Assembly: GCF_964204645.1 (NCBI RefSeq)
Contig: NC_134035.1
Location: forward strand, 2,926,001-2,990,000
Direction: 5' to 3'
DNA: 64,000 nt
From: Tubulanus polymorphus
Lineage: Eukaryota > Nemertea > Palaeonemertea > Tubulaniformes > Tubulanidae
The notes beneath the pieces were generated by a model. It searched no databases. It was not told where the DNA came from and was given only the letters and a program-made list of their open reading frames with translations. Shown piece after piece: positions 12,640 through 24,029 of this stretch (positions are counted from its first letter, which is position 1; each line of letters starts with the position of its first letter). The position numbers and the translations under genes are program-made.

Positions 12640-13866
12640 ATCATAAGCGGAATATCGCGATGGTAGCGGATCCGGGTTCGACGACGACGACGAATCGAGA
12701 CAAGTAAAAGGATGGTCCGGGTAAAGCCTTTTACGAAATATAATCGAACAAAAACCATTTATGATTACAATAAAGCTCCACTGCGGCATAAAAATCCCTC
12801 AACTAACCCGTGGTATATCCCTGAACCAAATAAACAAGAATCCTATATTGGGCGGGTAAAATGTGATAATATGAGAGGAACAAGTTTATCGCGATATCAA
12901 TAAGTTTATCGCGATATCAATATTAAAAAGTTAACAGGGTAAAACATTTCTTCACAGGAATGTTTTCATGTACAGTAAAAATACCAAGGTTACGCCCTCA
13001 GTTACAACTGATCTAAACATTAAGTCAGTTTGTATTATTGAATCTATTTACATAAGATGGCAGTTATACTGCGTAATAAAATCTGGTTTCAGTAAAAAAC
13101 GGCGAAGGTATCTTCAGATAGATCGAAGGGAAAAAAATCTCAATGAAATCTGGTTTCAGTAAAAACTGTAAACCATCAGCAATCTATTTCATCGCAAAAT
13201 ATCAGAGTACAGCAAAACTCTGCATTCAACATTAGATCAGATTTTAAAACTTTTTACATAAGATGGCAGTTATACTGCTAATGAAATATGGTTTCAGGAA
13301 AACCGTAAACCTTTAGCAATCTATTTCATTGTGAAATAGATGAAAATATATATAGTTGACCTCATCATCACATTGTTATAACGGGTGGGTGGGGCCCCCC
13401 AAAACATATTGAAGTCCAAGGGCCCCAACTAGATCTAATTGCCAAGCCACATAAAGATCAGTAATAATATATATAAAGACCATCAACGGTCCACAGTTAA
13501 AGTGTCGCAACACTGCAACACATATTCGGATGATAATAATTATCATCGTTATCCCGAGGCTCACGCCAATTTATCGAGTTCAAAAAAGTGACTTGGCAAT
13601 GTACCGCAGCGGAGAAAAAAATCGATAAAAAACATCCCGGGACCCACCAAAAAAATAAAAGGGTACTTACTGGCAAAAGCAGACGCATACAGTCGACAGA
13701 GGCTCAGATCACAGCGCCGCAGCATAAACCGTGGAACAGCGCAGAAGTAGTGAAGCACGGACAGAGGAGAGCATGGAAGAGGCGAAGGTATCTTCAGATA
13801 GATCGAAGGCAAAAAAAGGGTAACCAGCAGCAAAACACACGTAGTCAACTAATTTGACCTACGAAA
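12640..13866. other. Intergenic, short local duplications
   Basis: No gene is supported. There is a 20-bp direct duplication (AAGTTTATCGCGATATCAAT) at 12,881-12,920. Two diverged copies of a segment containing AAGATGGCAGTTATACTGC lie near 13,054 and 13,258. A third duplication, GGCGAAGGTATCTTCAGATA, lies near 13,102 and 13,781. Open frames of 62-95 codons overlap on both strands at 13,376-13,857 and carry no recognisable domain. Confidence 0.45.
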
Positions 13867-13867
13867 T

Positions 13868-15085
13868 AACGAATGAGTAGTCGTATACTTGAACTAACGA
13901 ATGAGTAGTCGTATACTTGAACTAACGAATGAGTAGTCGTATACTTGAACTAACGAATGAGTAGTCGTATACTTGAACTAACGAATGAGTAGTCGTATAC
14001 TTGAACTAACGAATGAGTAGTCGTATACTTGAACTAACGAATGAGTAGTCGTATACTTGAACTAACGAATGAGTAGTCGTATACTTGAACTAACGAATGA
14101 GTAGTCGTATACTTGAACTAACGAATGAGTAGTCGTATACTTGAACTAACGAATGAGTAGTCGTATACTTGAACTAACGAATGAGTAGTCGTATACTTGA
14201 ACTAACGAATGAGTAGTCGTATACTTGAACTAACGAATGAGTAGTCGTATACTTGAACTAACGAATGAGTAGTCGTATACTTGAACTAACGAATGAGTAG
14301 TCGTATACTTGAACTAACGAATGAGTAGTCGTATACTTGAACTAACGAATGAGTAGTCGTATACTTGAACTAACGAATGAGTAGTCGTATACTTGAACTA
14401 ACGAATGAGTAGTCGTATACTTGAACTAACGAATGAGTAGTCGTATACTTGAACTAACGAATGAGTAGTCGTATACTTGAACTAACGAATGAGTAGTCGT
14501 ATACTTGAACTAACGAATGAGTAGTCGTATACTTGAACTAACGAATGAGTAGTCGTATACTTGAACTAACGAATGAGTAGTCGTATACTTGAACTAACGA
14601 ATGAGTAGTCGTATACTTGAACTAACGAATGAGTAGTCGTATACTTGAACTAACGAATGAGTAGTCGTATACTTGAACTAACAAATGAGTAGTCGTATAC
14701 TTGAACTAACAAATGAGTAGTCGTATACTTGAACTAACGAATGAGTAGTCGTATACTTGAACTAACGAATGAGTAGTCGTATACTTGAACTAACGAATGA
14801 TGAGTAGTCGTATACTTGAACTAACGAATGATGAGTAGTCGTATACTTGAACTAACGAATGATGAGTAGTCGTATACTTGAACTAACGAATGAGTAGTCG
14901 TATACTTGAACTAACGAATGAGTAGTCGTATACTTGAACTAACGAATGAGTAGTCGTATACTTGAACTAACGAATGAGTAGTCGTATACTTGAACTAACG
15001 AATGAGTAGTCGTATACTTGAACTAACGAATGAGTAGTCGTATACTTGAACTAACGAATGAGTAGTCATACTCTTTGAACTAACG
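13868..15085. repeat. 28-bp satellite, about 43 units
   Basis: The period is 28 bp, with AACGAATGAGTAGTCGTATA as the core. Units are almost identical. Exceptions are two AACAAATG units near 14,680-14,715 and three consecutive 31-bp units with GATGATGAG near 14,797-14,875. The last unit decays at 15,062-15,085. Confidence 0.95.
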
Positions 15086-15324
15086 AACACGCTTAGTTTT
15101 ACATCCAAGATAAAAGCTTGGTTTAGTTGTAGTGAGTATGTTGTAAACATACTTACATCAAAAATATTGAAAATATTCCTGGATAAGATGCAGAAAGCGA
15201 GTGCAACTTCATACATAGAGAAAGGCTAATGCCTGAACTTTTAACATGAATAACTGCATCGTACTGTAAACTCATTAACAATTACTACCAATTAATGAAA
15301 CGAATATCTCGGCATTTTTATATA

Positions 15325-18300
15325 TAGGGGATATAGTTTATCTTACCCCAAAGTGAAGAAATGATTCTTGTGGAGCTTATCTTACTCCAAAGAGAAGATC
15401 CATGTATTACTAAATAAATAGGGGTTATATTCATCTTACCCCAAAGTAAAAGATTCTTACAGGGGTAGCTTATCTTACTCCAAAGAGAAAAGAGATTCTT
15501 ACAGGGGTAGTTTATCTTACCCCATAATAAAATGATTCTTACAGGGATAGCTTATCTTACCCCAAAGTAAAAGATTCTTACAGGGATAGCTTATTTTACC
15601 CCAAAGTAAAAGATTCTTACAGGAGCAGCTTGTCTTGTATTTCTTATGTTATATTTATCTTACCCGTAGGAAAAATGAGATTCTAACAGGGGTGGCTTAT
15701 CTTACCCCATAGTGAAATGATTCTGACAGGGGTAGCTCATCTTACCCCAAAGTGAAGATTCATGTATTACTAAATAGGGGTTATATTCATCTTACCCCAA
15801 AGTAAAAGATTCTCACAGGGGTAGTTTATCTTACCCCAAAGTAAAAGATTCTGACAGGGGTAGTTTATCTTACCCCAAAGAGAAGATCATGTATTGCTAA
15901 ATAAATAGGGGTTATATTCATCTTACCCCAAAGTAAAAGATTCTTACAGGGGTAGCTTATCTTACTCCAAAGAGAAAAGAGATTCTTACAGGGGTAGCTT
16001 ATCTTACCCCATAGTAAAAGATTCTTACAGGGGTAGCTTATCTTACCCCAAAGTAAAAGATTCTTACAGGGGTAGCTTATCTTACTCCAAAGGTAAAAGA
16101 TTCTTACAGGGGTAGTTTATCTTACCCCAAAGTAAAAGATTCTTACAGGGGTAGCTTATCTTACTCCAAAGGTAAAAGATTCTTACAGGGGTAGTTTATC
16201 TTACCCCATAGTAAAATGATTCTTACAGGGATAGCTTATCTTACCCCAAAGTAAAAAATTCTTACACGGTAGCTTATCTTACTCCAAAGGTAAAAGATTC
16301 TTACAGGGGTAGCTTATCTTACTCCAAAGGTAAAAGATTCTTACAGGGGTAGTTTATCTTACCCCATAGTAAAATGATTCTTACAGGGATAGCTTATCTT
16401 ACCCCAAAGTAAAACATTCTTACACGGTAGCTTATCTTACTCCAAAGGTAAAAGAGATTCTTACAGGAATAGCTTATCTTACCCCAAAGTAAACAGATTC
16501 TTACAGGGGCAGTTTATCTTACCCCAAAGAGAAGATTCATGTATTACTAAATAAATAGGGGTTATATTTATCTTACCCCAAAGGTAAAAGATTCTTACAG
16601 GGGTAGTTTATCTTACCCCAAAGTAAACAGATTCTTACAGGGGTAGCTTATCTTACCCCGAAAAGAAGATCGGGGTTTGAACTCACAGACTGAGCTCAAA
16701 CTAGTAAGCCTTACCTCTCCTCAAGGGTACATAACATACACCGAGCTTATCTTACCCCAAGTGAAACATTTTTACAGGGGTTGTAGCCTATCTTACCTCA
16801 AAGTGAAGAAAAGATTCTGACAAGTTTTTCTTTTATTAATAATGTTATATTTATCTTACCCGTAGGAGAAATGAGATTCTAGGAGTAGTTTACCCAAAAG
16901 TGATATGATTCTTACAGGGGTAGCTCATCTTACCCCAAAGTGAAGAAAAGATACAGGAGCAGTTTGTCTTGTATTTTTACGATAGATATTTTTCTAAGAA
17001 ATGTTGCTGCTTATGAGAGAAATGAGATTCTAACAGGGGTAGTTTATCTTACCCCACAGGGCAAAGAGATTCTAACAGGAGCAGTTTAGCAGTTTATCTT
17101 GCCCCGAAGTGAAAACATTTTTCCAGGGGTAGCTTATCTTACCCCAAAGAGAAGAGATTCTTACAGGAGCAGTTTGTTTTCCCCCAAAATAAACAGATTC
17201 TTACAGGGGTAGTTTATCTTACCCCAAAGAGAAGATTCACTGAATAAACAGGGTAGCTTATCTTACCCCAAAGATTCTCACAGGGGAAGTATGTCTTACC
17301 CCAAAGAGAAGATTGTTTGGGGTTTGAACTCATCTAGTTAGCCATACCTCTCCTCAAGGGTACTTAACATACATCAAGCTTATCTTACCCCAAGTGAAAC
17401 ATTTTTACAGGGGTTACATTTATCTTATCCCAACGGAAAAAGTTTGTTGCAGGGGTAGTTTATCTTACCCCAAAGTAAGAAAAGATTCTTACATGAACAG
17501 TTTACTTTCCCCAAAAAGAAAAGATTCATGTATAACTAAACAAGGGTTGTAGTTTATTTTACCCAAAAGGTAAAAAAAACACTTTTACAGGACTATTTTA
17601 TCTAGGTCAAAAGTGAAAAGCATATATCACCACTACAGATTCATGCCTTACTAAACAGGGTTTGTAGCTTAACCTACCCCAAAGTATAATACGATTCTTA
17701 CAGGGGTAGCTTATCTTACCCCAAAGAGAAGATTCACTGAATAAACAGGTTAGCTTATCTTACCCTAAAGTAAAAATAGATTCTTACATGAACAGTTTAT
17801 CTTTCCCCAAAAAGAAGAAAAGATTCATGTATTAATAAACAAGGGTTGTAGTTTATCTTACCCAAAAGGTAAAAAATAAACACTTTTACAGGACTAGTTT
17901 ATCTAGGTTAAAAGCATATATCACCACAAAGTACAGATTCATGCCTTACTAAACAGGGTTTGTAGCTTAACCTACCCCAAAGTAATAAGATTCTTACAGG
18001 GGAAGCTTATCTCGCCCCAAAAAGAAGATTGGGGTTTTAACTCACTGAGCTCAAACTAGTAAGCCATCCCTCTCCTCAAGGATAGCTATACATAACATAC
18101 ACCAAGCTTATTTATTCATTTATTAATTATCTATCTTACCCGTAGGAGAAAAGAGATTCTTACAGGTGTAGCTTATCTTACCCCCAAAGAAAAGATTCAC
18201 TGAATAAACAGGGTAGCTTATCTTACCCCAAAGAGAAGATTCACTGAATAAACAGGGGTTGTAGCTTATCTTACCCCAAAGATTCTGACAGGGGAAGTAT

Positions 18301-19045
18301 GTCTTACCCCAAAGAGAAGATTGTTTGGGGTTTGAACTCATCTAGTTAGCCATACCTCTCCTCAAGGGTACTTAACATACATCAAGCTTATCTTACCCCA
18401 AGTGAAACATTTTTACAGGGGTTACATTTATCTTACCCCAACGGAAAAAGTTTCTTGCAGGGGTAGTTTATCTTACCCCAAAGTAAGAATAGACTCTTAC
18501 ATGAACAGTTTATCTTTCCCCAAAAAGAAAAGATTCATGTATTACTAAACAAGGTTTGTAGCGTTTATCTTACCCCAAAAGAGAAGGGATTCTTACTCTT
18601 ACAGGAGCAGTATATTGATCTTTTACCCAAAAAGATTCTTGTATTACTAAAATAAACATGGGTAGTTTATCTTACCCCAAAGAGAAAGGAGATTCTAACA
18701 GGGGTATTCTGTAGTACCCCAAAGAGATTCTAACAGGGGTAGTAACCCTAATAATAAAAAGATTCTAACAGGGGTAGTTTATCTTACCCTAAAGAGACGA
18801 GATTCTAACAGGGGTAGCTTATCTTACCCCAAAGTGGAAATATTTTTACAGGTGCAGTTTATATAGGTCAAAAGTGAAAAGCTTATATTAGCACAAAGTA
18901 CAGATTCATGTATTGCTAAACAGGGGTTGAGAGCTTTAATCTTACCCCAAAGTGATTCCAACAGGTGCAGTTTATCTTACTTCAAAAAGAAGATTCTTGT
19001 ATTACTAAACTGGGGCGGTATTCAACTTATCCCAAAGTGAAAAAA
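15325..19045. repeat. ~39-bp hairpin-bearing minisatellite
   Basis: Irregular tandem units of about 39-43 bp are built on GATTCTTACAGGGGTAG followed by TTATCTTACCCCAAAG. Each unit carries the inverted repeat GGGGTA...TACCCC with an 8-nt loop. Longer composite units recur, for example the GTTTGAACTCA-containing block near 16,670, 17,325 and 18,330. The plus strand has repeated TTCTTACAG/G (acceptor-like) and the minus strand GGGGTAAG (donor-like), presumably by coincidence. Confidence 0.9.
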
Positions 19046-19737
19046 GATTCGTATGATAATAACCGATGCATCATTAACCGGGTATTGATACAAAAGTAAG
19101 TGTTAGATACGCACATTCTAAAATTATAGACACCACACAAAAACCATAAGATTCTACTGCATTTGAATCGAACTATAACGTTGTCCGCCCTTCACGGAGG
19201 AAATAGTAAAGGGCTCAGAATTCATACAGAAAACAATAGTTTTAACGACAGTCTTAATAACGACACAGCTAAATTCTGGGAAGTAAAACCCATTTGGAAA
19301 TATGGTTATGAACGTCCATTTCAATCGTAATCTAATTTTGCTAGATTTTAATCTAAGTTTGCTCCGAATTGGTAATGAACGTCTCCATTTCAATTCTAAT
19401 GAAATAAATCATTTTGCAAAATTATCGAAGTCTAATTATACTTTTTCTTCCTACGTTATAATATGGCTGCCTCCTCTTTACGCTTTGTTTTAACTAATTA
19501 TCGCGCTCGCAACTTCTGCACGTTGAATGACAGAAGAAACTAAGCTATTTGTAACACAGCCGAGACGACTCAATGGTCACCGGGAAGAGCCCAGATACAC
19601 TTCTCTATTCCCTAATAAAAATTTGGGTGCGGGTAACAAAGTTATAATAGGAAAAGGCCGGCAGACTTAAAATTGGCCGACCTGAAGGAAAGAATTCTCA
19701 ATGTCACCAATTGATGCAGATCTCTAGATAAACGAAT

Positions 19738-19869
19738 GCAGACCCCGCTCCAACTGCTGCCTTCCCAGTTAGGCGCCCTAGGCAGCGGACCCTCTGGCAG
19801 CCGCACCCTGCTGCGCAGAGGTGGTCCCGTCGTGTGGACGGGCGGCTGTCGGAGGGGGAGTTACGGGAG
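19738..19869 (+). pseudogene. Copy of exon 42, 3' part
   Basis: 44 codons are open and read ADPAPTAAFP... to LSEGELRE, matching the exon 42 end (…LWEGELRE) with scattered substitutions. The donor GTAAGC and the next roughly 15 intron bases are conserved. The 5' part of the exon and its acceptor are absent. Confidence 0.8.
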
Positions 19870-20079
19870 GTAAGCATCATCTCAACATCAATGAGATTTG
19901 ATATTGTACTAACCAGGTGGCGATCGCGTCACCGAAACCACCAGATGGCGATCCCACCATTTATGCCACCAGATGGAAATTTTACGCTTCATCAGCTAAT
20001 AACGAAAATGTTGCAGCCGCCGTGATATTTCAAGGTAAGACATATTCGATTTTAATCAATTAAATCTCAACATCGTCGA

Positions 20080-20113
20080 GAAGAAAATGTAGCCCCTGAT
20101 GCCACAGAAAATA
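20080..20113 (+). pseudogene. Copy of exon 40 (34 nt)
   Basis: It reads EENVAPDATEN plus one base, against AENAAAAPAVDATEN plus one base in the gene (12 nt shorter). The donor GTAAGTCTACACAT and downstream intron match 30,040-30,109. The polypyrimidine tract and acceptor have been deleted and replaced. Confidence 0.75.
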
Positions 20114-20587
20114 GTAAGTCTACACATATTCATGATCCTATTTTAGATATGTCCGTTTGTAGCCAGACATTTTTGGTGGATGGGTTTATATATACTTATG
20201 TAAAAATGGCAAATCTCACTTGCCCGGGCGGAACCAAGAATTCTAAATAAGAGCTGAAACGTTCGTATTTTCAGTTGTACATATTGAATACACGCATACC
20301 AAGCGGTCCAGTTCCAGTTAAGATTTGACTCAGTAGAGTTAAAACATCAAAACGAGTTAATTCTATAACTAAATGATCGAAAATATCCATTTCGATTGTG
20401 ATCAAATTGATAAGTTTAACTAGATTCTCAAAGTCCACCAGATGGCGATCCCACCAGTTACGCCACCAGATGGCGATCCCACGCTTCATTAGCTGATAAT
20501 GAAAATGTTGCAGCCGCCGTGACATCTTAGGACGTATTCAATTTTAATCAATTAAATCTTAACATCATGATTGTTATTATATTATAG

Positions 20588-20669
20588 GAAGAAAATGCAG
20601 CTCTGCTGCAGTTGTCGCCGCACCTGCACCTGAGCCAGCCCGAAAAGGGCCAGCGTTGGTGCCGTGAAA
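20588..20669 (+). pseudogene. Hybrid of exon 40 (5') and exon 37 (3')
   Basis: The acceptor ATTATATTATAG and first bases equal exon 40; the last ~35 bases, donor and intron (GTAAGTTTGATTTG) equal exon 37. The length, 82 nt, is not a multiple of three, and the exon 37 part is out of its original frame. This fits a deletion between two exons in the copy. Confidence 0.65.
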
Positions 20670-20829
20670 GTAAGTTTGATTTGCGTCAAATCATTTTAAG
20701 TTCGATAATCTGGGCAGGGTTTTATAGACCACATCATTTTCTCCTAGGGGTAAATCCTCAACCTTGGCCCGATTTCATAGACCGGGTTTCAATGTTGCCC
20801 CTAGCGGTAAATCCTCAACATAGGTGACA

Positions 20830-21190
20830 ACCACCATTGTAACAATGATAAACTATGGTAATAACTGACAAATTTTTAAATGTTTCCAGTTGTCCGAGCG
20901 TTCAAACCACTTTTCAAGTGATTTTCGCGTCTCTGCACCCACAGTTCATGGTTATTCATGAAGACTTGACCATTATTTCCTGTTTTAAGTCATGTAGATT
21001 ATTATCATTGTGGTTCACCAATGATTATGAGGATATTTTATTGTTTTCAAAATTTGCATCGGAAAAAGAATTATCCCTGAATCTCTCTGGTCCTACCGAG
21101 CTATTCACATATAAGAATCCCTGAACCTTTCCGGTCCTACCGAGCTATTCACATATAGAATCCCTGAACCTTTCCGGTCCTACCAAGTTA
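20830..21190 (+). pseudogene. Inverted copy of intron 37 sequence
   Basis: The stretch 20,855-21,075 is a near-identical inverted copy of 31,536-31,760, including identical runs such as CCACTTTTCAAGTGATTTTC. Three ~44-bp tandem units (GGTCCTACCGAGCTATTCAC) at 21,088-21,195 match inverted units at 30,890-31,010. The long open frames seen on these matching stretches are intronic and not coding. Confidence 0.75.
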
Positions 21191-21273
21191 TTCTGATACC
21201 GAATTCTCCAAACAGTAAGAAATCATTTAATGTTTCGATGATTTAATCAATGTTGATCGTTTTGTTTTTCCAG

Positions 21274-21321
21274 AGAGACGAAATGCCGTTACGGCGGTCG
21301 CCGCGGCTACAACGCCGTAGA
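21274..21321 (+). pseudogene. Copy of exon 39 (48 nt), frame and splice sites intact
   Basis: TTTTTCCAG precedes, GTAAGTTTG follows. It reads RDEMPLRRSPRLQRRR, against RDEIPPLRRSPRLRRRR in the gene. Changes include synonymous ones, which supports a coding history for this exon. Confidence 0.8.
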
Positions 21322-21465
21322 GTAAGTTTGAATTGTTTACTGAGTTAGTGGTATTCCAGACCTGATAACGACTTTGAGAGTAGTGCCTCCATTTTTAAGA
21401 GCTTTGAAATATCAAAATACTTTCAAGATCACAATGATTTCTAGTTGTGGTTATTTTTCGATCTC

Positions 21466-21506
21466 TTTCATCTGAACCTTGGCTGTTGGAGGGGGAGTTA
21501 CGGGAG
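21466..21506 (+). pseudogene. Second, internally deleted copy of exon 42
   Basis: DLFHLNL-like sequence is joined directly to LLEGELRE and the GTAAGCATCATCTCAA donor/intron. The middle of exon 42 is missing. Confidence 0.65.
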
Positions 21507-21538
21507 GTAAGCATCATCTCAATTTGTTTATTTAACAA

Positions 21539-21604
21539 TCATTGAAGAGATTAGGCGGAATATCGCCGTGGATCCGCGGTATTTAGTTAATTTTTTGACG
21601 CGAT
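21539..21604 (+). pseudogene. Copy of exon 41 (66 nt)
   Basis: It reads IEEIRRNIAVDPRYLVNF, then LTR, with the same length and phase as exon 41. The donor GTAAGTACAACTTTTTGCA is conserved. The acceptor TTTTACAG of the gene is TTTAACAA here, so it is broken. Confidence 0.8.
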
Positions 21605-21904
21605 GTAAGTACAACTTTTTGCACTTATATTATACTCTCTACTTTCTGTTTTCACTGATCACATCATTTTTCATCCCCCGCTCGTGTTGAGATAAATATC
21701 CTCAACGTATATTGAATAAAGTACTGGCTGTAATGGTGTAAAACTATCTCGCTCTATCCGTTATCAATTACACTTTCCTGTTCGACCGATAATCAGAAGA
21801 TTATGTATCAAAAGAAATCCTAAATTATCTCAAATACTGACAAAACTTGAGAGTGAGAAGCAAAAAACATTTTCATGCTGGTATCACGGTTCCCTCAGTT
21901 ATAT

Positions 21905-22185
21905 GAATTCAGAATTCCCAAGTATTTCATGGGTGATTTTTCAATTTTCCCAAATGGCAATGAACACATATCGTCATGCAACAGTCAACATTTTAGCGGT
22001 GACTGGTTGATAAAGGTGATTTTCAAGGGAAATTGCTGAAGAAAGTTGCCCTTGGCAAATGCAACATGTGAAATATAATGAATTTCCCAAGTATTTTCCT
22101 GATATAAGGAAAATTTTTCAAATTCCCAAATATTTCTAAACCGGGAATTATTATTACAAAATTCCCAAGTTTTTCCCAATTTCCC
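21905..22185 (+). repeat. Dispersed repeat family X, copy 1
   Basis: It matches 48,858-49,110 in the same orientation, sharing TTTCATGGGTGATTTTTCAA and TTTTAGCGGTGACTGGTTGA. It has several short TTCCCAA/TTGGGAA-like stretches. The class is not recognised. Confidence 0.6.
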
Positions 22186-22299
22186 TGTTCTGTGGGAACC
22201 ATACGGTATAATCCGCACATCGTAAACGGATGCATAGCAAAAATCGAAAAAATAATTTGGTGTCTATAATTTGAGAATGTACCTTTATAAGAATAACTT

Positions 22300-22570
22300 A
22301 GTATACATGTGACTAAATATACACATAACTAGACATACACATAACTAGACATACACAAACCTAGACATACACATGCCTAGACATACACATGACTAGACAT
22401 ACACATGACTAGACATACACATGACTAGATACACACATGACTAGATACACACATGACTAAGTATTCAGGTGACTAGTCAGAGACTGCATTCGTGTTTTAA
22501 TAGTTGTTATCATTGTTTCCAGAGGGTTGGAGAAACCTCTGGGGAGTTACTGGACATATCCCGTGAATCG
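22300..22570 (+). repeat. 16-bp minisatellite and flank, plus-strand arm of an inverted pair
   Basis: The units ACACATGACTAGACAT recur about nine times. The flank to about 22,570 (ATCATTGTTTCCAGAGGGTT) matches 24,890-25,150 in inverted orientation with many differences, so the two form an old inverted duplication around ~23.7 kb, roughly the same centre as the inverted copies of exon 42. Confidence 0.65.
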
Positions 22571-22739
22571 TAGCGGTCTAACCAGGAAGATGACCATATC
22601 CAGACCAACCAGAATACCCGCTTTTGAAAACCCTCTTACATCTTCCCATATTGCTGGCTGAATGCGTGCTCGCGGCGCGTGTTGGGCGTAAATTCTTGAT
22701 ATCTGCACCGGCAACGTGGACCTGAGTAAAAGCTCAGCA

Positions 22740-23180
22740 ACAATTTAGAGGGGAGTGGGTAGACCAGGGAGGGAATAGGGCAGGACTATGGGAGAATTTG
22801 GGAGGGGAGCAGAAATGGGAGTAAGAGGGAGATAGAAAAGAGGTAAGGAGGAGGGCAGAGTATAAAGAGAAGAGGATATGAAGGAGGGAGGGATGCAGGG
22901 AGGGAGGGATGCAGGGAGGGAGGGAGGGATGCAGGGAGGGAGGACAAGAGGAAGTGAAAGAGGAGGGCAGAGCATAGAGAGAAGAGATTAGGGCAGGGTA
23001 GGGAAGAGGATGTGAAGAGGAAATGGAGAGAGGGAGGATCAGGTATGGGAGAGGATGAGAGGAAGAGGGTTAGGGTAAGGAGAGGATGGTAAAGGAGAGA
23101 GGCAAGAAACGTGGAAGGGAGGAGGAAAAGAAGAGAGAGGAGGAGCAGGGTAGAGGGTAGAGGAAAGAGGGAGCCAAAAC
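22740..23180 (+). repeat. Polypurine/polypyrimidine tract, ~440 bp
   Basis: The plus strand is nearly all A and G (GGGAGGGAGGGATGCAGGGA units at about 22,882-22,940, then GGAAGAGG-type words). Minus-strand serine/leucine/proline frames here are a composition effect. Confidence 0.85.
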
Positions 23181-23990
23181 TAGGGATGCAATATCCAGTT
23201 ATACTAAGTGAAAATACCAAGAATTTACGTGCCAAGATAAATGGGGAGGGCCTACAAAAAAAAGTCTAAGAAAAAAAAACCTAAGAAAACGAAATACCTA
23301 AAAAAGTGTTTGGAAAAAAATCAGGAATTTCTGAAAATATTGTGACAAATTTTGAATATTTTTGCAATATGATTTTTAAGAATGGTCTAAAGAGCAACGA
23401 ACCCAGTTTCACGGAGTATAATTTGACAATGATTGGTTCTAACTCAATCCTAAACTGAATATCTTCGTGAAACTGGGCCCACATAGGAATACCAACCACC
23501 CCCACAACCCGCACCCATCCTCAACCATGTCCCTACACCCCATCCCAGGGTTTAATGGGTTCAGACGACACGCGTGAAGAACTAACAATCATTCTCGCAA
23601 AAACAGAACCAACATTCACTGTATACAACATTCACACACACACGCACACACATACTAAGAGAAGCTTCGTAATTGAAACGTTGAAATTAATTTCGAATAT
23701 TTCATTCAATTAATGGATTCACAAAAAAGTATCAACTCCTTAAACGAGTTTCCAAACGTTTTTGTTTAACTTTGCCTAGGATCGAAACATCACGAATTGT
23801 TATGAAATCCAAACTCCAAATCTATTTCAAATTTTCAATTACGTTCTTCTGAGAAAAAACAAAAGAAGACCAATCTTAATAATGATTATTTCAAAAATTT
23901 TCTAAAATATCAAAACATTCTCAGTAGTTCCCGACGCAGAAAAAATTTTGCCTAGAATTTTGCCTAAGTTAAACCTAATTTAACCTAATA
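23180..23990. other. Non-coding stretch
   Basis: A short (AC)n run lies at 23,635-23,652. I see no gene, tRNA or clear element ends. Sequence is low-complexity A/T. Confidence 0.4.
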
Positions 23991-24029
23991 TATTTTGTCT
24001 GGGATCGATTTTTTCGGATATTTCCTTGA

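Larger units (their letters stand above)
7714..12640. repeat. Compound satellite: tandem [spacer + 72-bp array + spacer + 29-bp array] units
   Basis: Units start at 7,714, 10,253 and 11,979. The copies at 8,001-8,456 and 10,540-10,995 are offset by exactly 2,539 bp and differ by a single substitution in the compared 72-bp array (GTTGACC to GTTGTCC near 10,772), implying very recent duplication or homogenisation. The 29-bp arrays differ in length between copies (22, 52 and 24 units). Confidence 0.88.
19738..21604 (+). pseudogene. Scrambled inverted partial copy of the micro-exon gene's 3' half
   Basis: Exon copies of the minus-strand gene (exons 37 and 39-42) plus stretches of their introns lie here in opposite orientation. 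Their order is 42, 40, 40/37 hybrid, intron 37, 39, truncated 42, 41. That is not gene order, so more than one rearrangement occurred. Several pieces keep their reading frame and splice donors, but acceptors of the copies at 20,080 and 21,539 are damaged. A tandem duplication is also visible: CCACCAGATGGCGATCCCAC at about 19,940 and again near 20,438 and 20,464. I infer a non-functional paralogous fragment. Confidence 0.75.

Noticed and set aside
20855-21124. 89-codon plus frame and its 74-codon twin at 31,536-31,760 (minus)
   Set aside because: At first the conservation suggested a gene, but both lie in introns of duplicated gene pieces and the sequence is similar at the DNA level outside the frames as well.
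22745-23235. Ser/Leu/Pro-rich frames opposite the polypurine tract
   Set aside because: Pure composition effect of a GGGAGGA-type tract; two overlapping frames look equally good.
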